Shown here in pieces: positions 55,624 to 64,000 of a stretch of 64,000 nt of DNA. Under the pieces are notes generated by a model. That model worked only from the letters and a program-made list of their open reading frames with translations, did no database searches and was not told where the DNA came from. The stretch is from Planktomarina temperata RCA23. GTDB lineage: Bacteria; Pseudomonadota; Alphaproteobacteria; Rhodobacterales; Rhodobacteraceae. The stretch covers positions 2,914,001 through 2,978,000 of the forward strand of contig NZ_CP003984.1 of the NCBI RefSeq assembly GCF_000738435.1, given 5' to 3'. Position numbers and translations under genes: made by a program. Numbering within the stretch: the first letter of the stretch is position 1; each line of letters begins with the position of its first letter.

Positions 55624-56899
55624 TGCGCAATGCCTCCACCGGATTCATCCTGGCCGCCCGTCTTGCGGGGAAAATGGTGATAAAAAAGGACAAAAACAGT
55701 GAAATCCCCACGGCGTTGAGCACATCCACACCGCGCAGCTCTGAGGGCAGATGGTAGATGCCCCGGATCGAGGGATCCCAGACTTGCCCACCAGATAGGT
55801 AATTCACCAGACTGAAAATCGCATCAATGTTGACCACAAAGACCACGCCAACAATCACGCCCAGAAGCGTACCGACCAAGCCAATCCCCGCGCCGCACAG
55901 GAAGAATACCCGCAACACCGTGCCTTCGCTGAGGCCAATGGTTCGCAGAATGCCGATATCGCGGCCCTTGTTTTTCACCAGCATGATGAGGCCCGAGATG
56001 ATATTCATAGTGGACAGTAAGATCAGCACAATCATGATGACCAACATCACATTGTCTTCAACCGCCAAGGCCCGCAGAAATCCGCCCGCGTAATCGCGCC
56101 ATGTTTCCACCACAGCCGACTCGCCCGCCGCTTCACGCAGCTTGCGCGCCATGACCTCCGCTTGCTCTGGCGCATCAACAAAAACCTCAATCTGATCGGC
56201 AAAGCCTTCTTTGTTGAAAAAACTCTGCGCTTCCTCGAAGGGTAGATAAAGGCGTGTTTGATCAATGTTATAATGCCCCGCGGTGAAGATGTACGAGACC
56301 GTATAAGACTTGACCCGCGGGCTTGTGCCAAAGGCCGTCCGCACGCCATTAGGTGAGATCAGTTTGATCCGATCCCCAATCGCCAAGCGCAGTGCCTTGG
56401 CCACGCCAGAACCAATCGCCACCCCTTGGGAAAAATCATCAATATCTCCTTGGCTCCGCTCGGAGCCCGCCACGTTGGGGATGGTTTTTAGGTCCTCAAG
56501 CGTGATGCCAAAAACAATCACCCCGTGATTTTGATCGTTTGCCGTGCCCATGACCTGCCCGCGTATCAGCGGAGCTGCACGCGTGACCCCCGGCACCGCC
56601 TGCACTTGGGCTGTTAAGGCCTCGAACTCTTCGATCCGATAGTCAAAACGACCACTGGGGCCATCGAAACGCTGTTCATAGACCGTCACATGGGCATTGG
56701 CGCCCAAAATTGCATCAACAAATTCCGTGCGAAAGCCGCTGCGCACAGCCAGCACAATAATCAAAGCAGCCACAGCAAGGGCGATGCCAATCAAGCTGAT
56801 CCAGGTCATCGCGCTGACGCCACCCTCGGCGCGTTTGGCCCTAAGATAGCGCCAAGCAATCAGAAATTCAAAAGCGGCAAAGGGCGCAGCGCGGGTCAT
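55616..56899 (-). CDS. Lipoprotein-releasing permease, LolC/LolE (LolF-like) family
   Basis: 427 residues from ATG 56899, preceded by GAGGCG; ATG 56938 is an alternative. Four membrane segments: one near residue 30 (SAMTWISLIGIALAVAALIIVL), then a large periplasmic domain, then three C-terminal helices with GILRTIGLSEGTVLRVFFLCG, the FtsX-type core. Only one such permease accompanies LolD here, so the transporter is probably a homodimer of the LolFD kind. The proS gene precedes it by about 90 bases. Confidence 0.93.
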   Translation of the reverse strand: MTRAAPFAAFEFLIAWRYLRAKRAEGGVSAMTWISLIGIALAVAALIIVLAVRSGFRTEFVDAILGANAHVTVYEQRFDGPSGRFDYRIEEFEALTAQVQAVPGVTRAAPLIRGQVMGTANDQNHGVIVFGITLEDLKTIPNVAGSERSQGDIDDFSQGVAIGSGVAKALRLAIGDRIKLISPNGVRTAFGTSPRVKSYTVSYIFTAGHYNIDQTRLYLPFEEAQSFFNKEGFADQIEVFVDAPEQAEVMARKLREAAGESAVVETWRDYAGGFLRALAVEDNVMLVIMIVLILLSTMNIISGLIMLVKNKGRDIGILRTIGLSEGTVLRVFFLCGAGIGLVGTLLGVIVGVVFVVNIDAIFSLVNYLSGGQVWDPSIRGIYHLPSELRGVDVLNAVGISLFLSFFITIFPARRAARMNPVEALRNE

Positions 56900-56990
56900 A
56901 GGCGCCTCGCGGTGGCTGGCCTCTGGGCCTTCATCCATTCCTCTTGCCTCATGGGCTATGCCGCTTTCTGCGCCTCATGCGCGCTTGAAT

Positions 56991-58322
56991 TCAATTATAT
57001 TGCGCAATGACTTTGGCGATCGCGGCTTGAGGCGTCAATTCTTCACTCTCGCCAGTTTTACGGCAGGTCAGTTCAACCACACCGTTTTTCAAGCCCCTTG
57101 GTCCGACCGTTAAGCGCCAAGGCAAGCCGATAAGATCCATCGTGGCAAATTTGCCGCCGGCGCGCTCGTTGCGGTCGTCATACAGCGGCTCAAGTCCCGC
57201 TTTGGTCAAATGGTGGTAAAGATCCTCACAGGCGGCATCCGCCTCTGCATCACCTTGCTTGAGATTCACAATTCCGCAATGAAATGGGGTGACACCTTCT
57301 GGCCAAATGATGCCTTTGTCGTCATGGCTGGCCTCAATAATGGCCCCAACAAGCCGGCTCACGCCGATGCCATGGCTGCCCATATGCACAGGCACCTGTT
57401 TACCATCACCGTCCTGGACCGTGGCCCCCATAGCTTCGGAATATTTTGTGCCAAAGTAAAAAATCTGCCCCACTTCAATCCCGCGCGCCACTTTTCGGCG
57501 CTCTTGCGGCACCTCGGCGAAAAGCGCCTCATCATGGGTTTCATCGGTGCGGGCGTATTTGGTCGTAAACTCTTCCATGATCGACTGACATTGCGCTTTG
57601 TCATCATAATTGATGTCACGATCACCAAAGGTCAGATCTGTCACTGCGCTGTCGTAGAACACTTCGCTCTCGCCTGTATCGGCCAGAACCAAAAATTCAT
57701 GGGTATCATCGCCACCGATCGGGCCGCTGTCCGCCCGCATGGGGATGGCTTGTAGGCCCATGCGCTCATATGTGCGCAGATAGCTGACCAAATGGCGGTT
57801 ATAGGCGTGCATCGCATCTTCTTTGGTCAGGTCGAAATTATACCCGTCTTTCATATAGAATTCGCGGCCCCGCATCACACCAAACCGTGGGCGCCGCTCA
57901 TCGCGGAACTTCCACTGGATTTGATACATGGTCAGGGGCATATCCTTATAGGACGTGACGTGACCACGGAAAATATCTGTGATCAGCTCTTCTGCGGTGG
58001 GGGTGAAAAGCATATCGCGGCCGTGACGATCTTTGATGCGCAGCATCTCCTCGCCGTAATCGTCATAGCGCCCTGATTCTCGCCAAAGATCTGCCGATTG
58101 AATGGTTGGCATCAACATCGCCAAATGCCCGGCTTTCGCCTGCTCTTCATGCACGATGTTTTCAATATTTTTGAGCACCTTTAATCCAAGCGGCAACCAA
58201 GAATATATGCCCGCGGCAGATTGCTTGATCATCCCAGCACGCAGCATCAAGCGATGCGAGACAATCTGCGCCTCGGCGGGGTTTTCTTTCAGGACGGGCA
58301 AAAAGTAGCGACTTAGGCGCAT
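56991..58322 (-). CDS. proS: Prolyl-tRNA synthetase (short form)
   Basis: 443 residues. The family starts [19 protein letters not shown]; motif 2 [19 protein letters not shown], motif 3 [15 protein letters not shown], anticodon-binding domain [11 protein letters not shown]. It lacks the INS editing insertion, as is usual for alphaproteobacterial ProS of about 440 residues; trans-editing proteins would be elsewhere. ATG 58322 has GGAGTG upstream. It lies upstream of the lol genes on the same strand. Confidence 0.97.
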   Translation of the reverse strand: MRLSRYFLPVLKENPAEAQIVSHRLMLRAGMIKQSAAGIYSWLPLGLKVLKNIENIVHEEQAKAGHLAMLMPTIQSADLWRESGRYDDYGEEMLRIKDRHGRDMLFTPTAEELITDIFRGHVTSYKDMPLTMYQIQWKFRDERRPRFGVMRGREFYMKDGYNFDLTKEDAMHAYNRHLVSYLRTYERMGLQAIPMRADSGPIGGDDTHEFLVLADTGESEVFYDSAVTDLTFGDRDINYDDKAQCQSIMEEFTTKYARTDETHDEALFAEVPQERRKVARGIEVGQIFYFGTKYSEAMGATVQDGDGKQVPVHMGSHGIGVSRLVGAIIEASHDDKGIIWPEGVTPFHCGIVNLKQGDAEADAACEDLYHHLTKAGLEPLYDDRNERAGGKFATMDLIGLPWRLTVGPRGLKNGVVELTCRKTGESEELTPQAAIAKVIAQYN

Positions 58323-58478
58323 CGAACACTCCAATTGATTTCAGGGGCCAGTTTAATGCCCCCCCGCGAGCGTCACAAGCGAAAGCGGTCGAAACTGCGT
58401 CATAGCCGCGATATTTCCCTTCCCCCTCTTGCAAGCTGGGCTACAATACGCAAGTTGAACGACAAAGGGAGATTGATC

Positions 58479-59552
58479 ATGGCCTTACCAGTGTCTTTAC
58501 AGCTGCGCTATTGGGGAGTTGCCGCCGCCGTTTTGGGCCTGGTGCTTTGGTTTTTGGGCGACACATTGCTGCCCTTCATTTTGGGCGGGGCCATTGCTTA
58601 CCTGCTCGACCCGATTGCCGACCGGATGGAGCGCTGGGGGCTGTCGCGCCTGCTTGCCACAAGTGTGATCACCTTGGCGGCGATTTTCGTATTTGTCTTA
58701 GCCATGCTGCTGATCGTGCCATTGCTGGTGCAGCAAGCGATTTCCTTGTTCAATACGGCGCCTCAGATTGCCGCCGATCTCTGGACATTTCTGACAACCC
58801 GCTTCCCGGATCTTCTCGATAACAACAGCGCGATTAGGCAGTCCCTGACTGGGCTGGGCGAGACCATACAGGCGCGCGGTGGCGCTTTGGTTAATGGTCT
58901 GGCCTCCTCGCTCAATTCCATCGTCAATATTGTGGTCTTGATCGTGGTCGTGCCCGTTGTCGCGTTTTATCTATTGCTCGATTGGGACAATTTGGTGGCA
59001 AAAATTGACGAGCTGATCCCGCGCGACCACCTTGAGAACGTGCGCAGATTGGGCCACGAGATTGATGCCACCCTCGCCTCCTTCATCCGCGGACAAGGCA
59101 CGGTGTGCTTTATCCAAGGGCTTTACTACGGCATTGCCTTGATGCTGGCCGGGCTAAACTATGGCATTGTGGTCGGCTTTGTGGCCGGGTTGATCTCTTT
59201 CATTCCCTATGTCGGCGCCTTGGTGGGCGGTGGTCTGGCGCTGGGTTTGGCGCTGTTCCAGTTTTGGGGAGATTGGATGTCCATTGGTGTGATTGCCATT
59301 ATTTTCATGCTCGGGCAGGTTTTAGAAGGCAATGTGCTGACGCCAAAACTCGTGGGAAACTCCGTCGGATTGCATCCGGTCTGGCTGATCTTTGCCCTTT
59401 CCGTTTTCGGCAGCATATTTGGCTTTGTCGGCATGTTGGTCGCCGTGCCGGTCGCGGCTATGATCGGCGTTGTCGCACGGTTTTTGATGCAACAATATAA
59501 AGCGGGGCTATTGTACCGCGGGTTAAGCCATTCGGAGCCCAAAGATGAGTGA
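58479..59552 (+). CDS. AI-2E family transporter
   Basis: 357 residues with about eight membrane helices. ATG 58479 has GGGAG upstream; an open frame extending 48 codons further has no start with a ribosome-binding site. LGGAIAYLLDPIADRMERWG, PRDHLENVRRLGHEIDATLASFIRGQGTVCFIQGLYYGIAL and GLISFIPYVGALVGGGLALGLALFQF are family blocks. Some members export autoinducer-2, most have other or unknown substrates, so no quorum-sensing role is claimed. The stop overlaps hdaA by eight bases. Confidence 0.93.
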   Translation: MALPVSLQLRYWGVAAAVLGLVLWFLGDTLLPFILGGAIAYLLDPIADRMERWGLSRLLATSVITLAAIFVFVLAMLLIVPLLVQQAISLFNTAPQIAADLWTFLTTRFPDLLDNNSAIRQSLTGLGETIQARGGALVNGLASSLNSIVNIVVLIVVVPVVAFYLLLDWDNLVAKIDELIPRDHLENVRRLGHEIDATLASFIRGQGTVCFIQGLYYGIALMLAGLNYGIVVGFVAGLISFIPYVGALVGGGLALGLALFQFWGDWMSIGVIAIIFMLGQVLEGNVLTPKLVGNSVGLHPVWLIFALSVFGSIFGFVGMLVAVPVAAMIGVVARFLMQQYKAGLLYRGLSHSEPKDE

Positions 59553-60198
59553 GCAACTCAGCTTCAGACTGCCAATCAAGGTGGCACGAGAGCGCGATGC
59601 GTTTTTCGTATCAGAAGCCAATCAACAGGCAGTTGCGCAGCTGGAAAACGCCGCCAGTTGGCCGCAAGGCAAGTTGGTCCTCCTGGGCCCCAAAGCCTGC
59701 GGCAAAACGCATCTTTTGGAAATTTGGGCCACCGAACAGAACGCCCAGAAAATTGATCCCCTGCGAGAATTTGCGCCGCCAGAGGCCGGGGCGCGGGTTG
59801 TGGTAGACAACCTTGAGCAGGTGGCAGGCATTTTGCCTGCTGAAACCCGTTTGTTTCATCTGCACAACCAGCTGCAATCAAGCGGCGGGCTGCTGCTTAT
59901 GGCCTCCAACATCGCCATGCGACAAGCCGGGTTCCAGTTGCCCGACCTGCTTAGTCGGCTCGAAGGCACAAGTTGCGCCAAAATTGACCGCCCCGATGAC
60001 GCCTTGCTGCACGCGGTCTTGCTCAAATCCTTCATGGATCGTCAGCTCTCCCCAACCCCAGCCGTCTTGGCATATATCTTAAAAAACATGGATCGCAGTT
60101 TTGATGCGGCCAGTGATATTGTCGCTGAATTGGACCGTCAGAGCATGTCCACCAAGCGCCCGATCACCCGCGCTATGGCCGCGACGGTTATGGCCTAG
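59545..60198 (+). CDS. DnaA inactivator HdaA-like AAA protein
   Basis: 217 residues homologous to the AAA domain of DnaA but without the DNA-binding domain. The N-terminus QLSFRLP is a sliding-clamp-binding hexapeptide of the Hda type. P-loop LGPKACGKTH (47-56), Walker B VVVDNLEQ, then helical lid residues. In alphaproteobacteria HdaA stimulates ATP hydrolysis on DnaA to prevent re-initiation. It is translationally coupled to the AI-2E gene and precedes ppk, a gene order I know from Rhodobacteraceae. Confidence 0.9.
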   Translation: MSEQLSFRLPIKVARERDAFFVSEANQQAVAQLENAASWPQGKLVLLGPKACGKTHLLEIWATEQNAQKIDPLREFAPPEAGARVVVDNLEQVAGILPAETRLFHLHNQLQSSGGLLLMASNIAMRQAGFQLPDLLSRLEGTSCAKIDRPDDALLHAVLLKSFMDRQLSPTPAVLAYILKNMDRSFDAASDIVAELDRQSMSTKRPITRAMAATVMA

Positions 60199-60260
60199 GG
60201 CGCCCCCTTACAATTTGCATTCAAGAGGTATAAATTACCGCCTTGGATATAGGATAAACC

Positions 60261-62429
60261 ATGACGCACCCCGCTGACTTTCTGCACAGTGATTTCCCCG
60301 CAGCGCAAAGTTGTGGTCTTGATATCACCGGGCCAGATCGATTTTTGAACCGAGAGCTGTCATGGCTGGCGTTTAACTGGCGCGTTTTAGAGGAGGTGGA
60401 TAACCTCAATGTGCCTTTGCTCGAACGCCTGCGCTTCTTGTCAATTTCCGCCACCAATTTGGACGAATTTTATTCTGTGCGCGTCGCCGGTCTGCGCGAA
60501 TTGGCCCGCGCGGGCAGCATCACGCCCGGTATAGACGGGCGCAGCATCCCTGAGCAATTGGAGCTCATCGACAGCGAAGCGCGCGATTTGATGAGCCAAC
60601 AGCAATCGGTTCTTGCCAATCTGCGCAAAGAAATGGCGGAGCAGGATATTCAAATTCTGACCGCAGCGGAGGCGAAAGAGGATCACGCCTATCTGCTGCA
60701 ATATTTCCTGTCCCATGTCTTTCCCGTGGTCTCGCCTCTGGCGATTGATCCGGCCCATCCCTTTCCGTTCATCCCCAATGCTGGCTTTGCCCTCGCGCTG
60801 CAGCTTGAGCGCAAGACGGACAAGCGCAGCCTGCGCGCCTTGGTGCCCATACCGCAGCAAATTAGCCGCTTTGTGGTGCTTCCCGGGAATGGTTATCGAT
60901 ACCTTCCGCTCGAAGAGCTGATCTTGATGCATTTGGAGCAATTGTTCCCAGGCTATGCGCTCAAAGGTCATTGCAGTTTCTCCGTCCTGCGCGACAGCGA
61001 TTTGGAAGTCGAAGATGAGGCCGAAGATTTGGTGCGCGAATTTGAGGTTGCCCTCAAACGCAGGCGGCGCGGCGAAGTCATTCGCCTAAAAATAAGTGCA
61101 AATGCCCCCAAAGCTTTGCGCGATGACATTATGGTCGAGTTCTCCGTCACCAATACCGAGGTGATCGAAGTGGATGGCATGTTGGGTCTTCCCGATCTGA
61201 AAGAATTGGTCATTGAAGACCGGCCCAACCTCCTGTGGCCCAATTTCACACCGCGCGTGCCCGAGCGGGTCACCGATCATGACGGCGATATGTTCGCCGC
61301 AATTCGCAACAAAGATATGCTGCTGCAGCACCCCTATGAGACTTTTGATATGGTCGTGCGCTTGTTGCAACAAGCCGCGCGAGATCCCAATGTCTTGGCC
61401 ATTAAGCAAACACTTTACCGCACATCAAAACGCTCCCCCATCGTGGAGGCTTTGTGCGAAGCGGCAGAAGATGGGAAATCCGTAACCGCATTGGTCGAGC
61501 TGAAAGCCCGCTTTGATGAGGCCGCCAATATTCGTCAATCCCGCCGCTTGGAGCGCGCCGGAGCCCATGTGGTCTATGGCTTTATGAACCTTAAAACCCA
61601 TGCGAAAATCAGCACCATCGTGCGGCAAGAAGGTGATCGTTTGGTCACCTATACCCATTATGGCACCGGCAATTATCACCCGATCACCGCAAGGATTTAC
61701 ACCGATGTGAGCCTGTTCACCTGCGATGCGGCTTTGGGGCGAGATGCCACAAAAGTGTTCAACTATCTGTCAGGATATGCACAGCCCGAAACTCTTGAAA
61801 ATATCTCCATTTCGCCACTGACTTTGAAAACCACCCTTCTGCAAGGCATCGCAGCTGAGGCCGAACACGCCAAGGCTGGCAAGCCTGCGGCTATTTGGGT
61901 CAAGTTAAATTCCCTGATTGATGCAGAAGTGATCGACGCACTCTATGCCGCGGGGCAGGCGGGGGTGAAAATCAGCCTCGTCATTCGCGGGATTTGTGGC
62001 TTGCGACCGGGGGTGGCTGGGCTTTCTGAGAATATCCGCGTGAAATCCGTGATTGGGCGGTTCTTAGAGCATTCCCGCATCGTTTGCTTTGCCAATGGCC
62101 ATGATCTGAACAGCCCCAAGGCGCGGGTTTATATCTCCTCTGCCGATTGGATGGATCGCAACTTACACCGCCGGGTTGAAACATTGGTTGAAATTCACAA
62201 TGAAACCGTCAAGGCGCAGATTGTCAGCCAGATCATGGCGGCCAATCTGGCCGATGTTGCCCAATCCTGGGTGATGCAACCCAATGGCAGCTATGCAAGA
62301 GCCACTTGGCCAGATGGCAGCTTCGCCTTCAGTTGCCACCGGTTTTTCATGGAGAACCCCTCGCTCTCGGGACGTGGCAGTGCCGGGGCGCAGGATGTGC
62401 CGCAGCTCACCCATACCGATGATTCCTAA
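60261..62429 (+). CDS. ppk: Polyphosphate kinase 1
   Basis: Makes polyphosphate reversibly from ATP. 722 residues: N-domain RFLNRELSWLAFNWRVLEE, head domain, and two phospholipase-D-like domains. Catalytic His447 lies in NLKTHAKIST, with H604 in FLEHSRIV. PIVEALCEAAEDGKSVTALVELKARFDE is a hallmark. ppx follows 72 bases after, giving a synthesis/degradation pair under one probable promoter near 60200-60260. Confidence 0.97.
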   Translation: MTHPADFLHSDFPAAQSCGLDITGPDRFLNRELSWLAFNWRVLEEVDNLNVPLLERLRFLSISATNLDEFYSVRVAGLRELARAGSITPGIDGRSIPEQLELIDSEARDLMSQQQSVLANLRKEMAEQDIQILTAAEAKEDHAYLLQYFLSHVFPVVSPLAIDPAHPFPFIPNAGFALALQLERKTDKRSLRALVPIPQQISRFVVLPGNGYRYLPLEELILMHLEQLFPGYALKGHCSFSVLRDSDLEVEDEAEDLVREFEVALKRRRRGEVIRLKISANAPKALRDDIMVEFSVTNTEVIEVDGMLGLPDLKELVIEDRPNLLWPNFTPRVPERVTDHDGDMFAAIRNKDMLLQHPYETFDMVVRLLQQAARDPNVLAIKQTLYRTSKRSPIVEALCEAAEDGKSVTALVELKARFDEAANIRQSRRLERAGAHVVYGFMNLKTHAKISTIVRQEGDRLVTYTHYGTGNYHPITARIYTDVSLFTCDAALGRDATKVFNYLSGYAQPETLENISISPLTLKTTLLQGIAAEAEHAKAGKPAAIWVKLNSLIDAEVIDALYAAGQAGVKISLVIRGICGLRPGVAGLSENIRVKSVIGRFLEHSRIVCFANGHDLNSPKARVYISSADWMDRNLHRRVETLVEIHNETVKAQIVSQIMAANLADVAQSWVMQPNGSYARATWPDGSFAFSCHRFFMENPSLSGRGSAGAQDVPQLTHTDDS

Positions 62430-62501
62430 CCACTCTTTGAAGTCTCGGTCGAATCGCCTAGGCTGAGTGAAAGACAATTGCGGAAACCCGCAGGAGCCCA
62501 G

Positions 62502-64000
62502 ATGGACGACTTGGTAAAACCCTCTGAAAAATGGGACCCGTTTGAGCGGCCTTTATTTGATAACCCCAAGGCCCGCGATCTGTCACGCGTCGGGGTGGTT
62601 GATATTGGCTCGAACTCCGTACGCTTAGTGGTTTTTGACGGCGCCGCCCGATCTCCGGCCTATTTTTTCAATGAAAAAGTCATGTGCGCACTTGGTGCAG
62701 GCTTGGCCGAAAGTGGCAAGCTCAATCCCGATGGGCGCTTGCGCGCCCTCTCTGCCTTACGACGATTTTGCACCATTGCCAAAGGCATCGGCCTGCCCAG
62801 CCTGACCGCTGTCGCCACCGCCGCCGTGCGTGAGGCCAGCGATGGCAACGACTTCATCGCGCAGGTCCAAAGCGAAACGGGGTTGAAAATCCACGTCATC
62901 GATGGCGAGGAAGAAGCCCGACTGGCGGCGCAGGGTGTCTTGCTTGGCTGGCCCGGCTCTTATGGCCTTGTCTGCGATATTGGCGGTGGTTCGATGGAAT
63001 TGGCAGAGATTGCCAATGGGCAAGTGGGCCAAAGAGTGACCTCTCCACTTGGGCCATTGAAGCTGATCAATGTCCCGGGCGGTAAAAAGGGACGTAAAGC
63101 GGTGATCGCAGAGACATTAGATCATCTGCGCGATCAAATGGGACCACAATCTGATCGGCTCTTTTTGGTTGGGGGATCTTGGCGGGCCTTGGCGCGTATT
63201 GATATGCACAGGCGCGGATACCCGCTGCATGTGATGCACGAATATCAAATGACGGCCCGCGATGTGAAGGCCACTTTGCGCTATATCGAAGACTGTGATC
63301 TCGAAGCGCTGCGCCAGACCATCCGCGTGACACAAAGCCGAATGGCACTTGTGCCAATCGCGGCAGAAATTCTTAAAGGCCTCCTCAAACGGTTCAAGCC
63401 CCATGACATCGCCATCTCAAGCTATGGGATTAGAGAGGGGCTTCTTTATGAACAGATGCCGCAAGCCATGCGCGACCGCGACCCTTTGATCGAAAGCTGC
63501 CATTTCGCCGAGCGCAAGGATGCGCGGCTTCCGGGCTTTGGTATGCGGCTGCACAAGTTCATCTCCCCGCTCTTTTCCAAGATGTCCCCCAGTCGCGCGC
63601 GGCTGGTGCGCGCGGCGTGTTTGCTGCATGATGTAAGCTGGCGCGCCCATCCTGATTTCCGGGCGGAGGTTTGCTTCGAATATGCCACCCGTGCCAATTT
63701 GGGCGGGCTGAGCCATGAGGAGCGAATTTTTCTGGGCTTGGCATTGCTGCATCGCTACCGAAACAGCCGCGCAGGCACCCGGTTTGAAGAGCTTTTGACG
63801 CTTCTGGATGAGCCCAACCAAAAACAGGCTGAGATCTTAGGCAAAGCCATGCGCCTTGGCGCGATGCTCTGGGCCGATCCCGACGATGAGACCGCCCAGC
63901 TCCACTGGTCCGCAAAGACAAAAACACTGTCGCTCACGCTCACGGCAGAGGCCTCGCCTCTGTTTGGGGAGGTGGCCGAAGCCCGGCTCAATTCTTTGGC
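62502..64000 (+). CDS. ppx: Exopolyphosphatase/Ppx-GppA family (cut by the right edge)
   Basis: The first 499 codons are readable, from ATG 62502 (CAGGAG upstream). ASKHA-type N-domain: GVVDIGSNSVRLVVFDG (phosphate 1), ATAAVREASDG, VIDGEEEARL, CDIGGGSMELAEI (phosphate 2). From about residue 340 an HD-like C-domain begins (RLVRAACLLHDVSWRAHPDF, LGLALLHRYRN). The family length of about 510-530 suggests little is missing. It degrades polyphosphate made by the adjacent Ppk and might also act on pppGpp. Confidence 0.95.
   Translation, partial: MDDLVKPSEKWDPFERPLFDNPKARDLSRVGVVDIGSNSVRLVVFDGAARSPAYFFNEKVMCALGAGLAESGKLNPDGRLRALSALRRFCTIAKGIGLPSLTAVATAAVREASDGNDFIAQVQSETGLKIHVIDGEEEARLAAQGVLLGWPGSYGLVCDIGGGSMELAEIANGQVGQRVTSPLGPLKLINVPGGKKGRKAVIAETLDHLRDQMGPQSDRLFLVGGSWRALARIDMHRRGYPLHVMHEYQMTARDVKATLRYIEDCDLEALRQTIRVTQSRMALVPIAAEILKGLLKRFKPHDIAISSYGIREGLLYEQMPQAMRDRDPLIESCHFAERKDARLPGFGMRLHKFISPLFSKMSPSRARLVRAACLLHDVSWRAHPDFRAEVCFEYATRANLGGLSHEERIFLGLALLHRYRNSRAGTRFEELLTLLDEPNQKQAEILGKAMRLGAMLWADPDDETAQLHWSAKTKTLSLTLTAEASPLFGEVAEARLNSL

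Noticed and set aside
58479-59552. Quorum-sensing AI-2 exporter
   Set aside because: The AI-2E family label covers many transporters; no luxS or lsr genes are in the window, so only the family is claimed.

Overview
The window reads as a chromosomal core segment of an alphaproteobacterium of the order Rhodobacterales (Roseobacter-type Rhodobacteraceae) with moderate GC content. This rests on gene neighbourhoods and families I recognise from that group: ftsY-EamA-ispZ, hflK-hflC-DUF2065-degP, purA-DUF2842, an LdtR-type MarR regulator, a PhaR/phasin/PhaC/PhaZ set, an HdaA-like DnaA regulator, ThyX, short-form ProS and a Hint-domain protein of the kind common in roseobacters. Genus-level placement would be guesswork. 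I see no rRNA, tRNA, insertion sequence, prophage or CRISPR array.

Layout. 1-7.4 kb: minus-strand ispZ (cut by the window edge), an EamA transporter, ftsY, a fused NuoE/NuoF-type diaphorase subunit and xseA; then plus-strand purD and a convergent [2Fe-2S] ferredoxin. 7.5-14 kb: an orphan DnaE2-type OB domain, then a minus-strand block of Do-protease, DUF2065, hflC, hflK, glutathione reductase and rpiA. 14-19.5 kb: serine dehydratase, a second EamA transporter, thiamine pyrophosphokinase, an unknown protein and an AT-rich stretch with a Hint-domain gene that looks recently acquired. 19.5-25 kb: DUF2842/purA divergent from secG, pyrG, DUF1330, a TerB-like protein and a solitary PhnD-like protein.

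25-34.6 kb holds a dense operon: a basic-amino-acid type ABC transporter (ATPase, binding protein, two permeases) coupled to two glutamine-synthetase-like ligases, a class I amidotransferase and an FAD amine oxidase, followed by a class III aminotransferase. Together this resembles uptake and gamma-glutamylation-dependent breakdown of a di- or polyamine. 34.6-39 kb is the polyhydroxyalkanoate module (phaR, phasin, phaC, divergent phaZ). TGC-rich repeats upstream of phasin and between phaC and phaZ look like PhaR operators.

39-49.9 kb: rsgA, two alpha/beta hydrolases (one with glycine in place of the nucleophile serine), a YciI-like protein, thrS, an ArsC-like protein, a cold-shock gene, thyX, glyoxalase I, a secreted DUF1194 protein, the ldtR / sdhE / XRE-regulator group, an aspartate aminotransferase and a conserved unknown. 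49.9-64 kb: MATE exporter, parE, a YdcZ transporter, an Ldh-family dehydrogenase, lolD plus one lolC/E-type permease, proS, and the plus-strand series AI-2E transporter - hdaA - ppk - ppx, with ppx running off the right edge.

No gene set here is clearly an undescribed system. The best leads are the amine operon (with a possible ATT start for one permease), the orphan DnaE2 OB domain, the diaphorase subunit without a catalytic partner, the PhaR operator set, and the Hint-protein region with its 15-nt direct repeats.
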